Shown in pieces: positions 29,009-37,923 of a DNA stretch of 44,109 bases (positions within the stretch are counted from its first letter, which is position 1; each line of letters opens with the position of its first letter). Both the position numbers and the translations under genes were made by a program. Under the pieces are notes generated by a model. It did not search any database. It was not told the DNA's origin and worked only from the letters and a program-made list of their open reading frames with translations. The DNA lies in the IMG/VR virus record IMGVR_UViG_3300031539_000087, positions 1-44,109 of that record. One strand, 5' to 3'. Source of the stretch: a virus.

Positions 29009-30220
29009 TTAGGTGTTGAAAGGGGAAAAAAGACCCGTCGCGTTGGCCCCATTGGACCCTGCGCTAGTAGAGACGCCTGTGGTTGTTGCGTCTTGGAACC
29101 CCGCAACCGTCGCATTCACACGGAAGGCACCTGGACGGGATTGCTGCTGACGCTTTCGTGTCCAAAGAGGGTCACTCGGGCTCGGAGTAGGCGAAGCAAT
29201 AGGAAGAACCTGGAACTCTTGCTGAGCGTTGTCGTAAATGAAATCGGCGATGAACTCAAAAGAGAACTCGATGCCGCCGCCCTGTTTGCCTTCGTCGTAC
29301 TGCCACTCAAAGTTCTCAAAGTGACCAATCCAGGTGTTCTGGTCGTAGTCGATGGCGATCGACCCGATGAACAACATGGCTTCGGTCTGCTCCAAGCTGT
29401 CGTAGATGTACCCGTTGTTGCGATAGAAGGTCAGCAACGACATCAGGTTTTGCCATGAAGCCGAGTCCCGTTTGGATGCCCACTGGACACCCGAGACCGT
29501 TGGGGTCGATGGGATGGCTCCGGCTGCGGGTCCGCCCAGTCCTCCGAAGTTCTGGATTTGGTTCGTGCCTCCAACCAATGATTTCACTCCGGCAATGAAC
29601 GCGCCTGTCTTGCCACTCACGGACAACCGGACTTGCTGTTCGCCCCATCGCTGGAAGATGTAGCCGTAGCGGTTTCGCTCGGAGTAGTTCTGGATCGTCC
29701 CGTAGGAGAAACTGATTTGCTCGGGGTTGATGAGCAACGTCAAAGGCGGCGACTGAAGTGCCCGGTTGAGTTGCAACAGGATGTTGGCTGCTTGGGTGAG
29801 ATCTGAAATCGCCGGGACATTCGCTTGAGACTGTTGAGCGTTGCTTGGATCAAACAACACGCCGTTGAGCGCGATGAGAGACTCCAACTGTTTTAGGTTC
29901 CCGTCGTTCGTCGAAACAAAGTTTGTAGCCCGGAGATTTGCAACACGGTCACGAACATCGCTGAAGTTGTTGGTTTCTCGGAGAGCACTGTTGATGAGCC
30001 GAACCTGAGACTCCCCTGGTGTGGTCGTGAGGGCAGATACCAATGCCTCGGGTGGCATGATCCTGAACGTGAACGGCGACCCATACGTGGGATCTCGCAA
30101 CGCTGCGTTGGACCCGTCGATAGGCACTCCAGGTTGGACCTCGTACTCTCGCTGCCAGTTGGGGCCGGCGCTGAGTTTGGCGTAAATCTGCGCCGAAGGG
30201 ACTTTTTTGAGAGTGCCCAT
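29009..30220 (-). CDS. Tube-initiator/hub-adaptor-like protein, paralogue of the upstream gene
   Basis: 403 residues. A helical N-terminal part (1-155) precedes a domain starting INPEQISFSYGTIQNYSERN (from residue 164), then RWGEQQVRLSVSGKTGAFIA (191-210), LLTFYRNNGYIYD (262-274) and WIGHFENFEW (297-306). The same ordered landmarks occur in the 261-aa neighbour, so the two are paralogues. An 'NPE.h...Y' opening is typical of tube-like domains in contractile systems (T4 gp48/gp54 and related initiator proteins), so a role as a ring between tube and hub is likely. The exact family was not established. The ATG overlaps the stop of the preceding gene (TGATG), and the hub gene follows after three bases. 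Confidence 0.75.
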   Translation of the reverse strand: MGTLKKVPSAQIYAKLSAGPNWQREYEVQPGVPIDGSNAALRDPTYGSPFTFRIMPPEALVSALTTTPGESQVRLINSALRETNNFSDVRDRVANLRATNFVSTNDGNLKQLESLIALNGVLFDPSNAQQSQANVPAISDLTQAANILLQLNRALQSPPLTLLINPEQISFSYGTIQNYSERNRYGYIFQRWGEQQVRLSVSGKTGAFIAGVKSLVGGTNQIQNFGGLGGPAAGAIPSTPTVSGVQWASKRDSASWQNLMSLLTFYRNNGYIYDSLEQTEAMLFIGSIAIDYDQNTWIGHFENFEWQYDEGKQGGGIEFSFEFIADFIYDNAQQEFQVLPIASPTPSPSDPLWTRKRQQQSRPGAFRVNATVAGFQDATTTGVSTSAGSNGANATGLFSPFNT

Positions 30221-31005
30221 CAGCTACTCACTCCTTGGAACACGTTGCCTTGGCGTTCCTCTTCAAACAGGTTGAGGAACGCATCAAAAGGCGTGTTGGC
30301 ACCTGGGATGGTCGCCTGGCCAGGCTCAAACTGCGGGCTGCTGGTTCCCGGTTGGAACAGGTCCGTATCGGTGTTGAGCAAAGTCGTCCGCATGACCATC
30401 TCTTCACGGTCAATGTTGAAGTTGGACGAAAGCTCAAACTGGTAAGGCTTCAAAGCGCTCTCGGTGACGGTGAAATCCCCGTCGAACCAGCCGATGTAGA
30501 CCCCGCCATCGAAAGTGATCTTCATGTAGCCCTGCATGACGATGTTGCCGTTCACATCGTAGATGGAGCCGTTGTTGTGGAACATTGCCAGGAGGTCCAG
30601 GTACTTGTCGTAGGCGATGGTCTCTCGACGCCCCTGAACGGCCGTCACGGCTGGCCCAGTGGACTGAAGGTTCCCTTGGAAGGAACTGCCTGTCTTGCTC
30701 GACAACCCCGCATAGAGGCGCATGAAGCCTCCTGTCGCCATGTTGAAAGAGATACGTTCGGCGGCATCGCCCCAGTGCTGCTCAACGAACCCACCTTTGG
30801 TCTGAATCCGGGTGACGTTCTTTTCGTAGTGCATGGTCATCGTCTTCGGATTGACGTGCAAAACCATACGGAGATCGAGCGGGAGTAAGCTCGTCTCCTG
30901 GTCAGACGACAAGATGTCGATGATCACAGGCTTCTTACCCTGACCGGAGAACTCGTCCCGGAAAGAGTTGAAAGCGCTACGAAAAACTGGCAGGCGATCA
31001 GGCAA
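30220..31005 (-). CDS. Tube-initiator/hub-adaptor-like protein (TTG start)
   Basis: 261 residues, with the landmarks LHVNPKTMTMHYEKN (about 49-63), GGFVEQHWGDAAERISF (71-87), TGGFMRLYAG (91-100), YLDLLAMFHNNGSIYD (135-150) and YIGWFDGDFTV (170-180). The next gene carries the same pattern. It is the first gene after the tape measure, a place usually held by proteins that cap or start the tail tube. The start codon is TTG at 31005, overlapping the tape-measure stop by eight bases. AGAGGA at 31013-31018, seven bases upstream, supports it. The next in-frame ATG is codon 47 and would cut into the conserved domain. Assignment rests on gene order and on the paralogue comparison. Confidence 0.75.
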   Translation of the reverse strand: MPDRLPVFRSAFNSFRDEFSGQGKKPVIIDILSSDQETSLLPLDLRMVLHVNPKTMTMHYEKNVTRIQTKGGFVEQHWGDAAERISFNMATGGFMRLYAGLSSKTGSSFQGNLQSTGPAVTAVQGRRETIAYDKYLDLLAMFHNNGSIYDVNGNIVMQGYMKITFDGGVYIGWFDGDFTVTESALKPYQFELSSNFNIDREEMVMRTTLLNTDTDLFQPGTSSPQFEPGQATIPGANTPFDAFLNLFEEERQGNVFQGVSS

Positions 31006-34000
31006 ACGGTTTTCCTCTCGCTATGTTGATGCCTTCGATGACGGCACGACGGACGAGGGCTTCGTCCCCGGTCCATTTGATGTTGATGGTCACAGGAGAA
31101 CCCCCGCCGCCTCCACGGCCCCCGAGAACGCGGTCGATAGCACCGCCGGGTTTCATGGCGAGCACTTGATCGGCAGAGTTCAATGCAACGGGCCGACCGT
31201 TCGTAGGAACGAACATGTCATTCATTGAGGGTATGACCGGACCCCAATCCGTTTTTCTCCTGTCCTCCCCACTACGATCGTCGGGGATACTAGCCGCACG
31301 CTTACCTTGGTCTTCAAGACCTGCACGGTATTTAGCAATAACGGTATCCATCCCCTCCACCCCACTACCCATAGTGGACATATCCGCTATAAGTGAGGCC
31401 CGGCCCCCTGTTGCAGACTCCCAAACACTCTGTGCTACGGCCCCTGGATCGAACAGCATCGCCGCTTCAGGTTGCACCCCAAACATTACAGGATGGTCTT
31501 GTTCATACTGTCGGAGGTATTTGTCTTTCCAGTAATCGAGGATGATCTGTTTATCAGAGCCAGACATCCCAGTTTCCTGGGCGAACTCTTCGATCTGGGA
31601 TTTGAACGCACTATAACTGTCCGACCCGCTTTCCATACCCGCAGCCCAAGTCGCTGCACCAGTCAAACCATCGTCACCCACCGCTTCCCAGAAAGATTTT
31701 CCGCGGGTTTCTTTTTCCCGGCGCTCCCGGTTCTTTTTTCCCTTCTCTCCCCCAGCGTTTTGATCAAAGCCCGCTTGGGCGTACACCTGTGCTTTGTAGT
31801 TCTCATAGGTGCCGGCCGAAGTAGGGTCTATCGTCCTAGCCTTCTCCCCCAACGCCGCATATTTGTTCACGTCGGCTTGTGCAGCAGAAACTGCGGCTGC
31901 GGTGGCTTTGGTGTCCGCGCCGGGAGTATTCTGTGCTGTCGTATGTGCGTCCTGGGCTTTTTTAAGAGCAGTTTTGGCCTTTTCCTCCTCTGCGGCAAAC
32001 TCCTGAATGAGTTTCTGCCCGGCCCCCCACAATTGGTTCTTTTTCTCGGAACTGCCAAGAAGGAAGTTCAAAATGTCACGCACAACAACGTAGATGTCGT
32101 TGAGAATGGACGCAACATTCTCCTCCAGCACCGTGGCGAGTTTTGCGGTCCTATCCGAAGTGTCCTTGGCAACTTTCTGGTCATGCGTAAGGGCCGCTTT
32201 GGTCATGTGTTCGACCTCATCATTCGATGCCAAAAGAAGTCCCAGCCAGTCTTTGAACACGTCCCCGGAAACTTCTCCCGTAGTCTGGTCCCTACGTCGA
32301 TATGCGCCTTTGCCCGTCCGCGTTACCCCTTGCGCGTTCAACTGATCTTCGGACATGGCCGCGAACTTGTTGAAGTTCGCCATCATCTTACTTTGCATCG
32401 CGCCGAGTTCTTGGAGTTCTTGGGCACTCATCCCAGTCGCGGCTTCGGCGGCTGCCTGTGCCTCCTCGGATCCCGTCATCATAAGAGCACCAAGAGAACT
32501 CTTGACGTTCTTAAACAATATGGGCAATTGCATTTTCATGGCCATTTGTGCAGCAGGACCCAGGAAAGACAGGGCCTCCACCTGCCGTGCCATGTCCCCT
32601 TTGCCTGCTGCGGACTTCGCCACGCCCCTGTCAGCAATATCCGAAATCTCAGAGGCGTCGGAGCCAAGACCCGTTTTGTCCGCAAACAAAGCATCCCTGA
32701 GTTTCTGCCGCTGGCCGGGTTTAATCTTCATAAACTGTTTGACAAACGCATCCATGCCTCCGCCAACATCGAGTCCAAACAGCTTCAGGAGTTCGGTCCC
32801 ATCGAAATTCTTATTGTCTTTAAGCGCTTTGTAAAACGCCCCTGCACTTGCTTTTGCGTCGTCCGTGAAAATGCGTTTTGTAGTCGGACTGTCTTTGCCT
32901 CCGTCCAGAAGGAGTTTCTGGAGCCGTTCCGTGATGCTCATCTGCTCCATGCCAGTTCCATGCTTTTTGATCATCCCACCGGCTTCGCCTTCGCCTGCGA
33001 CTTGACCCACCAGACCCAACAAGTTAGCCGCTTCTTCCAACCGGACGTTGTATGCACCCAAACCCGAAGTCAGTTCCAGAACGGTTGAGTAGAACCGTTT
33101 GGTCGAGAAGCCACTGAGCATGGCTTCTCGGTGTACAGCATGGAGACCCTCTGAAATGACATCGAGACCCACGCCAAACTCGTTTGCCATTTGGGCCATG
33201 TTCTGACCCATCTCTCGACCTTCAACGCCAAGCAGCTTCCCGTAAGCCACGGCTCGGATGGCGTGATCCGCAAAAGAACTCAACCCTTCGATGTTCCCTT
33301 CGATGTTCTTCTCCATCCTTTCAAACGAAAAATTCATTTCGTTCATCGCGCCAAGAATGGCGAACAGGTCTCCGCTGGATTGCCCCCAACCTTGCAGATT
33401 AGGGCCAAACGGGAGCTTGGATACGTCCAAAACGGATTCCCGAACCTCATCAATTCTGGCAGTGAGTTTATCGGCGTCATGCGCGGCCCCTCCAAAACCA
33501 AAATCGGCGGCACCTGCCGTAGACATAAACGAAGCGTTTATGTCCGCCACACGGTCGTGAAGATCAACGAACGCTTTGACGAGGACAGTGAGAATGCCCG
33601 TGACGGCCCCTAAACCCATCAACCCGGTGCCGATTGTGGCCATGGTTTTACCCAGGGTGGCCATCTGTTTGTCACGTTTCGTGGCGTCTGGGTCATTGCC
33701 TTTGAGGATCGCAGCGTCTCCGCGTCGTTGCCCTGCTTGCCCGGCCCCTTTGATCATCCCTGCGATATTAATGTTCCCGGAGAACAAACCACTGATGCCA
33801 CGTTCCAGTTTGCCGGAGAACGCGTCGGCCTGCTCGGCCATCGTTCGGCTCTGTGTCCGGGCAAGATCCGCGTAATTCGCTTTACGACGGTCTGCCAGGA
33901 GTTGCAGATGCTTCATGTCCTTTTTACGTTGGCCCTCTAAGAATTTGGCGTGTTCATTGTCTCCTTTTTCCCATGCCTCTTGAATGCGAGCCGACATGGC

Positions 34001-34231
34001 GTTGGCATCCAACACCTTGTCCAAAAACTCCTTACGAGTTTTTGACCCGTCCATCCCGCGGATACCGGCTTCTGCCGCTACTTTGATGTAGTTCGCGTAC
34101 TCCTTCTGAGCCCGCTTCCCACCCTCGGTGGTCGCTTTCTCTACCCCAGAGGCGAGCGCTGATGTCAGTTTGCCGATACTGTCGCCATCCAGCATCGCCT
34201 CAACGGTAAGTTGAACCTTCTCGTCCGCCAT
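30998..34231 (-). CDS. Tail tape measure protein
   Basis: 1077 residues, helical and rich in Ala, Lys, Glu and Met. The N-terminal 180 residues are charged coiled-coil-like helix. A hydrophobic segment at about 195-220 (MATIGTGLMGLGAVTGILTV) resembles the transmembrane stretch of tape measures. Further helices follow, and after residue 700 there is a long charged helix (LIQEFAAEEEKAKTALKKAQ). The tail is Gly-rich (GGRGGGGGSPVTINIKW). Position after the chaperone-like pair and before hub genes fits. At roughly 1.5 angstrom per residue, the family rule of thumb, tail length would be near 160 nm. The start has AGGAGG upstream with a long spacing of about 12 bases; the previous gene's stop is two bases before. 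No lytic domain was identified inside it. Confidence 0.85.
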   Translation of the reverse strand: MADEKVQLTVEAMLDGDSIGKLTSALASGVEKATTEGGKRAQKEYANYIKVAAEAGIRGMDGSKTRKEFLDKVLDANAMSARIQEAWEKGDNEHAKFLEGQRKKDMKHLQLLADRRKANYADLARTQSRTMAEQADAFSGKLERGISGLFSGNINIAGMIKGAGQAGQRRGDAAILKGNDPDATKRDKQMATLGKTMATIGTGLMGLGAVTGILTVLVKAFVDLHDRVADINASFMSTAGAADFGFGGAAHDADKLTARIDEVRESVLDVSKLPFGPNLQGWGQSSGDLFAILGAMNEMNFSFERMEKNIEGNIEGLSSFADHAIRAVAYGKLLGVEGREMGQNMAQMANEFGVGLDVISEGLHAVHREAMLSGFSTKRFYSTVLELTSGLGAYNVRLEEAANLLGLVGQVAGEGEAGGMIKKHGTGMEQMSITERLQKLLLDGGKDSPTTKRIFTDDAKASAGAFYKALKDNKNFDGTELLKLFGLDVGGGMDAFVKQFMKIKPGQRQKLRDALFADKTGLGSDASEISDIADRGVAKSAAGKGDMARQVEALSFLGPAAQMAMKMQLPILFKNVKSSLGALMMTGSEEAQAAAEAATGMSAQELQELGAMQSKMMANFNKFAAMSEDQLNAQGVTRTGKGAYRRRDQTTGEVSGDVFKDWLGLLLASNDEVEHMTKAALTHDQKVAKDTSDRTAKLATVLEENVASILNDIYVVVRDILNFLLGSSEKKNQLWGAGQKLIQEFAAEEEKAKTALKKAQDAHTTAQNTPGADTKATAAAVSAAQADVNKYAALGEKARTIDPTSAGTYENYKAQVYAQAGFDQNAGGEKGKKNRERREKETRGKSFWEAVGDDGLTGAATWAAGMESGSDSYSAFKSQIEEFAQETGMSGSDKQIILDYWKDKYLRQYEQDHPVMFGVQPEAAMLFDPGAVAQSVWESATGGRASLIADMSTMGSGVEGMDTVIAKYRAGLEDQGKRAASIPDDRSGEDRRKTDWGPVIPSMNDMFVPTNGRPVALNSADQVLAMKPGGAIDRVLGGRGGGGGSPVTINIKWTGDEALVRRAVIEGINIARGKPFA
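31013..31018 (-). promoter_or_regulatory. Ribosome binding site supporting a TTG start
   Basis: AGAGGA on the minus strand, seven bases before TTG 31005, inside the 3' end of the tape-measure gene. It decides the start of the 261-aa gene. Confidence 0.6.
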
Positions 34232-34233
34232 CG

Positions 34234-35478
34234 CTAGCTACCCCCTCCTCGTAGCTTAGCGGCACGAGCCTGGACCTGTTTGTCCAACTCACCTGTCTGG
34301 TTCTTTTGGTCATCTGGTTTGACCAAAAGCCCAAGAAGCGCCTCAGCGTTTTTCACCACCTCTTCGGAAGCTTTGATGTTGCCGTGCTCATCCACACCAA
34401 GGACACCCACATCAGGGTTGTTCTTGATGTATTTGTCGTAGGCGGAGTTGTGGGTGTCGTCATACACGACGGTTGCAACTCGTTTCCCGACCATACGGCG
34501 CTTGACTGCTTCGGCTGCTTCTCCCATGAGCGGTGCGAATGCGGGTTCGTCGATCCCATCCTCCTCTAAAGCAGTTTGTATAGACGCAATACGGGCTTCT
34601 TCCGCTTCACGGCGTCCCTCAACTTCTCCCTTGATCTTGGCTTTGACGAAATCAATTGCCCCGTCGTGGAAATCCTTTTTGCCGGATACCCAGTCAGCCA
34701 TCTCTTGCTCAAGGTCTTGTTTGGTTTCAGCCCGAACCACACCTGTGTGGGTTTTGAGAATCCGGGTCTTCTCCTCATCTCCAATGACGGCGCCCTGGGC
34801 TTTCCAATAAGTCAGGTCCATCAACCGTTGCCGGCGACTCTCCTCGTTCCCCTCTTCGGTCTCTTCTGCTTTGTTGAGTTTCTGGATGCCTTTGGGCGCA
34901 TGAGGCTGAACGATGAATTTGGAAAGGCCCCACCAAAACTTGCGCTCTTGGCGCTTGTCTTCGTACTGGTTGAAGGACACCCAAGACTTCTGGATCGAGT
35001 TCAGTTGAAGCGGGACTGCTCCTGCAAACGGGGGCACGTCGAACATCCGCACCCCTTCCGTGCTCCACATGAACCGAGATTCCTTTTCGTAAAGGAACGA
35101 CTCCAACCGATCCAGCGCCTTATTTACTCGGATCATCAAAGAAGTGAAAATCGAAAACAGATCCTCTCGGAACATTTTAGGGAGACGGGAAACCGTCTCA
35201 TAGATGGAGTGCTGAACACTGGGGCTTCCCATCACGACTTGGCCATCCAAAAGCCAAACCGAAGACGCAATCACCCAGTTCATCCAGTCTTTTGTCACAA
35301 AAGACATCTCGCTGGTACGGTGTCGGAGAAGGAACATGTCCGATTGAGTCAACGTGCGCAATGAAGCACGGACCCCATTCACCGTAACGGCGTGGGTCAA
35401 AAACCCAGGGTAGACCAGTGACCGAAGATCCGTGTAGATCTCAGCGCGCTGCTTCTCCGATGTCTGTCTCAGTTCCAT
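34234..35478 (-). CDS. Tail assembly chaperone / hub-assembly-like protein
   Basis: 414 residues, mostly helical. The N-terminal 170 residues hold aromatic-rich helices (LRHRTSEMSFVTKDWMNWVI, FSIFTSLMIRVNKALDRLES, then LYEKESRFMWST). The C-terminal half is charged, with Glu/Lys helix and a GGGS end. The position just before the tape measure and the 'FLYEKESR.MW' style resemble gp26/gp51-type hub assembly factors or tail assembly chaperones of myophages, which are not part of the finished particle. This is inference from context. The start overlaps the previous stop (TAATG), so the two proteins are probably made in a linked way, but I found no convincing slippery heptamer that would fuse them by frameshifting. 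Confidence 0.7.
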   Translation of the reverse strand: MELRQTSEKQRAEIYTDLRSLVYPGFLTHAVTVNGVRASLRTLTQSDMFLLRHRTSEMSFVTKDWMNWVIASSVWLLDGQVVMGSPSVQHSIYETVSRLPKMFREDLFSIFTSLMIRVNKALDRLESFLYEKESRFMWSTEGVRMFDVPPFAGAVPLQLNSIQKSWVSFNQYEDKRQERKFWWGLSKFIVQPHAPKGIQKLNKAEETEEGNEESRRQRLMDLTYWKAQGAVIGDEEKTRILKTHTGVVRAETKQDLEQEMADWVSGKKDFHDGAIDFVKAKIKGEVEGRREAEEARIASIQTALEEDGIDEPAFAPLMGEAAEAVKRRMVGKRVATVVYDDTHNSAYDKYIKNNPDVGVLGVDEHGNIKASEEVVKNAEALLGLLVKPDDQKNQTGELDKQVQARAAKLRGGGS

Positions 35479-36851
35479 TAGTCTTCGTTGGCGGGTTTGA
35501 ACCTCGGGTTACGGGAAGTGGACCCCGTGTCGATCTGGATCTTGTCCAGTTCCGTCGGAGGCCCTCTTCGCTCCAACGTCGTAGTGGGCTGACGGTACAC
35601 ATCGACGTTCCCCATTTTCCCACTGGGCTTCGGAGTCGTGGGCGTCGGAGCACCTCGCTGGATCTGTTGGTTTGGTGTCGCAACAACAGCGGGCTCCTGA
35701 TTCAAAGGAGCACGCTGGGCCGGTTGACCCACTGAGACCGCTCCCCCTGGAGGTGCCGCTGACGGACGACGTGCCTGCCCTGAGATAAGCGTTTTACCTT
35801 GCTCTGCTGCTTTGGCTTGAGACGCTTCACGCTCCGCCTTCATCGCCGCATCACGTTGAAGCTTCCGACGGTACATCGCTTCTTGCCTGGCGTTTTCCGC
35901 AGCGATGGCGTCATCCCCGTCAGCCGGGTCATAGATGGAGTTTCCATCATACGGATCAGGAATCCGATCCGGGTCTTGCTCTGATGCTCGCTGCTGTGGC
36001 GCGTGCTGTTGGGGCGTCGGGATCGAGGAGCGTCGAACAGGCGGTTGTGTGGGTGATTGGGATTGCTCAGGAGCCGGCTGAGGTGAGGGGCCCGGAAGAT
36101 AGGCTTCTTCCTCCTCTTCGTGCCGCGCCTCTTCCTGTTTCTGAACAGTGTGGTCCGCCAAACGGTCCATTTGACCCGCCGTACCTTGGTTAGCCCGTTC
36201 GGCATTTTTTTGAGCCGTGGGCGGATCCACTTTTGTACGAAGGGCCGGTTCTGCTGCTTTAGCCTTATGAAGCTCCAAATCCGCGAGACGTACCCGAAGT
36301 CGGCGAAGCTCCTCTTCGATATCGGCAGTATCGAACTGAACAAGTTTGGATGCCTTGAGATTGATCTTGTCCATCAGTTCGCTGTAGGTAGCGAACATCT
36401 GAGTGAGAACAGGTCGTGTCCAACGAGTGATCAACCCCCTCACCCAATCTCGTTTTAGAACCGAAACGGAGTTGCCGTTGTCGTCAACTTCACCTGTTTC
36501 CAGATAATCAACGCCTCGGAGATCCTGGCCGTCAATCTCAACAATGGCACAGCCAAGTGTCGCTTGACGAAGCCGGTCTAACCAAATGCGGTGTCGGATG
36601 ATGGCGAGCGGATCGCCGTCGTCGTCATCGTCGTCATCCTTATCGACGGGAACTTCAGGAAGATCAATTTCGAACTCACTGAGATCTGCGGTGTACGCTA
36701 CACGCGCATAAGCATCAATGATCTCCTCTTCCGAAGGAAGGAGGGATCGAAGAACAAGGGCGACTCCGTTCGCTTCGAACGGTAGTTCGTCTTTACCGAC
36801 CTCCTCAATTTTGGCGAGGGATCGTTCTAGGGCTTGTAGGTTGACCTGCAT
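35478..36851 (-). CDS. Tail assembly chaperone-like protein with disordered Pro/Gln-rich tail
   Basis: 457 residues from the ATG at 36851, chosen because GGAG (36858-36861) lies six bases upstream. The frame is open back to a TTG at 36878 but without support. The N-terminal 210 residues are folded and acidic (PSEEEIIDAYARVAY, an Asp run of seven near residue 75, WVRGLITRWTRPVLTQMFAT) and end in a charged helix (IEEELRRLRVRLADLELHKA). Residues 225-457 are low complexity, rich in Pro, Gln, Ala and Arg, and look disordered. Being first of the two genes before the tape measure, it holds the place of a tail assembly chaperone. The long disordered tail is unusual for one. Its stop is shared with the next start (TAATG). 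Confidence 0.7.
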   Translation of the reverse strand: MQVNLQALERSLAKIEEVGKDELPFEANGVALVLRSLLPSEEEIIDAYARVAYTADLSEFEIDLPEVPVDKDDDDDDDGDPLAIIRHRIWLDRLRQATLGCAIVEIDGQDLRGVDYLETGEVDDNGNSVSVLKRDWVRGLITRWTRPVLTQMFATYSELMDKINLKASKLVQFDTADIEEELRRLRVRLADLELHKAKAAEPALRTKVDPPTAQKNAERANQGTAGQMDRLADHTVQKQEEARHEEEEEAYLPGPSPQPAPEQSQSPTQPPVRRSSIPTPQQHAPQQRASEQDPDRIPDPYDGNSIYDPADGDDAIAAENARQEAMYRRKLQRDAAMKAEREASQAKAAEQGKTLISGQARRPSAAPPGGAVSVGQPAQRAPLNQEPAVVATPNQQIQRGAPTPTTPKPSGKMGNVDVYRQPTTTLERRGPPTELDKIQIDTGSTSRNPRFKPANED

Positions 36852-37061
36852 GACTGTCTCCACTGGTGTGCGGAGCAAGTCGGCGGTTTGATTTCACAGC
36901 GCAAAAAGATGCCCATGTATGCGGTTCCATTTCAATTTCAATTTGACCATCCCCGAATCAACGAAACGGGAAGGAGGGGGCACAGCACAAAAGGGTCTAT
37001 CTGTTTGTTTCGATTTACATCTATTTTGCGTGTGAAACGCACCACCGATTGCTCGGTTGGA
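36852..37061. other. AT-richer intergenic stretch between tube terminator and chaperone-like gene
   Basis: No gene is seen. This is the only non-coding gap ahead of the 37-kb gene block to the left, so a promoter is expected here on the minus strand. I see an iterated ATTGAA motif around 36928-36946 (minus strand TTGAAATTGAAATGG), but no pair of -35/-10 boxes with proper spacing. The promoter may be phage-specific. Confidence 0.4.
36858..36861 (-). promoter_or_regulatory. Ribosome binding site of the 457-aa gene
   Basis: GGAG on the minus strand, six bases before ATG 36851. It favours this ATG over the upstream TTG at 36878. Confidence 0.6.
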
Positions 37062-37088
37062 CAAAAACCTTCCTCCAAAAGAAGAAGG
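37062..37088 (-). terminator. Probable rho-independent terminator after the tube gene
   Basis: Minus strand CCTTCTTC - TTTTG - GAGGAAGG followed by TTTTTG. The stem is eight pairs with one mismatch and is directly followed by the T run (37063-37067). It lies 50 bases beyond the tube gene stop. Confidence 0.6.
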
Positions 37089-37099
37089 CACGATGGGCT

Positions 37100-37121
37100 G
37101 GTTTCTGGGGGTCCAGAAACC
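37100..37121 (-). other. Perfect 9-bp hairpin downstream of the tube gene
   Basis: GGTTTCTGG (37100-37108) pairs with CCAGAAACC (37113-37121) around a four-base loop. No T run follows on the minus strand. It may act with the next hairpin as a tandem terminator or protect the abundant tube mRNA from 3' exonucleases. Confidence 0.55.
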
Positions 37122-37137
37122 AAACCCAAGCGCAAAC

Positions 37138-37923
37138 TTAAACGAGGGGCGTGCCGCCGGTTGCCTGGCTGCCCGTGAAACGGACGGAACCAAGCTGTCC
37201 GATGGTTGGATCGTTGCCTGTTGCCAGGAACTCCCCGTAATCAGAACTGAAATCGTGCTGATCGCTGATGATGACGGCGCCACTCTCCATCAACATACCC
37301 GAGTCCTTCGACAACTGGGTGAGCGACCATCCAGTAAACCAGCACGCCTCGTACAACGTGATGATGGCCGTGTGGCCACGAAGGTCTCCTGGGTTGTTGT
37401 TGGGGTCGTTTGTGACCGTGGGGTACTTGATCTCCTTGACACCACCGTCGAACGCGCCACCAGCTCCGTTGAAGCCAACGCCGGACTGACCCGACAACTG
37501 GACATCAGCCAACGTCGAAAAGACCAACTGCATCTCAACATCGAAGGGCCAGCGGTGATGGCGAATGGAGCGCACTGGACCGCTGACACCACCTGCGTAG
37601 CCTGTGGCTTGCCACAAGTTCGCCAGGTAGAGCAGGGCGCGCTCAAAGTCGGCCGTCATCGCGGTCGTGATGCTGGGCACCAACTCCGCGATCTGGTCGC
37701 CGAAACCGATACCACGGTTCTCATCGACAGTACGGGACTCAGTGGGGCTGAAGGAACTCAGCACGCCCATCTGAAGCAGTGTCCCTGCGTCGCTGCCGTA
37801 AGCCGGGGTCAGGATACGGACCTTCTGGCTCACTGCGGTACGAGTCTGGGGGCTTGTCCCATAGTCGTAGACGTAGCTGGAGCCTTGTAGTCCATTACTA
37901 GGATTGAGATCATCATTAGCCAT
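37138..37923 (-). CDS. Tail tube protein
   Basis: 261 residues, beta-rich, with the pattern of contractile-tail tube proteins: ILTPAYGSDAGTLLQMGVLS, then GDQIAELVPSITTAMTADFE, a helix ALLYLANLWQATGY, HHRWPFDVEMQLVFST, and the late strand set YEACWFTGWSLTQLSKDSGM. Tube subunits stack as hexameric rings inside the sheath. T4 gp19 is 163 residues, so the size is generous but ordinary for large phages. AGGAGAG lies upstream of the ATG at a usable distance. It is transcribed as its own unit: an intergenic region with a divergent gene lies upstream, and hairpins with a probable terminator follow. That fits the need for many copies. It is separated from the sheath gene by the accessory island, whereas sheath and tube genes are usually adjacent. 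Confidence 0.85.
   Translation of the reverse strand: MANDDLNPSNGLQGSSYVYDYGTSPQTRTAVSQKVRILTPAYGSDAGTLLQMGVLSSFSPTESRTVDENRGIGFGDQIAELVPSITTAMTADFERALLYLANLWQATGYAGGVSGPVRSIRHHRWPFDVEMQLVFSTLADVQLSGQSGVGFNGAGGAFDGGVKEIKYPTVTNDPNNNPGDLRGHTAIITLYEACWFTGWSLTQLSKDSGMLMESGAVIISDQHDFSSDYGEFLATGNDPTIGQLGSVRFTGSQATGGTPLV

Noticed and set aside
31472-33088. 538-codon open frame on the plus strand
   Set aside because: Antisense to the tape measure gene; very rich in Phe, Leu, Cys and His, as expected from the complement of Lys/Ala/Glu codons.
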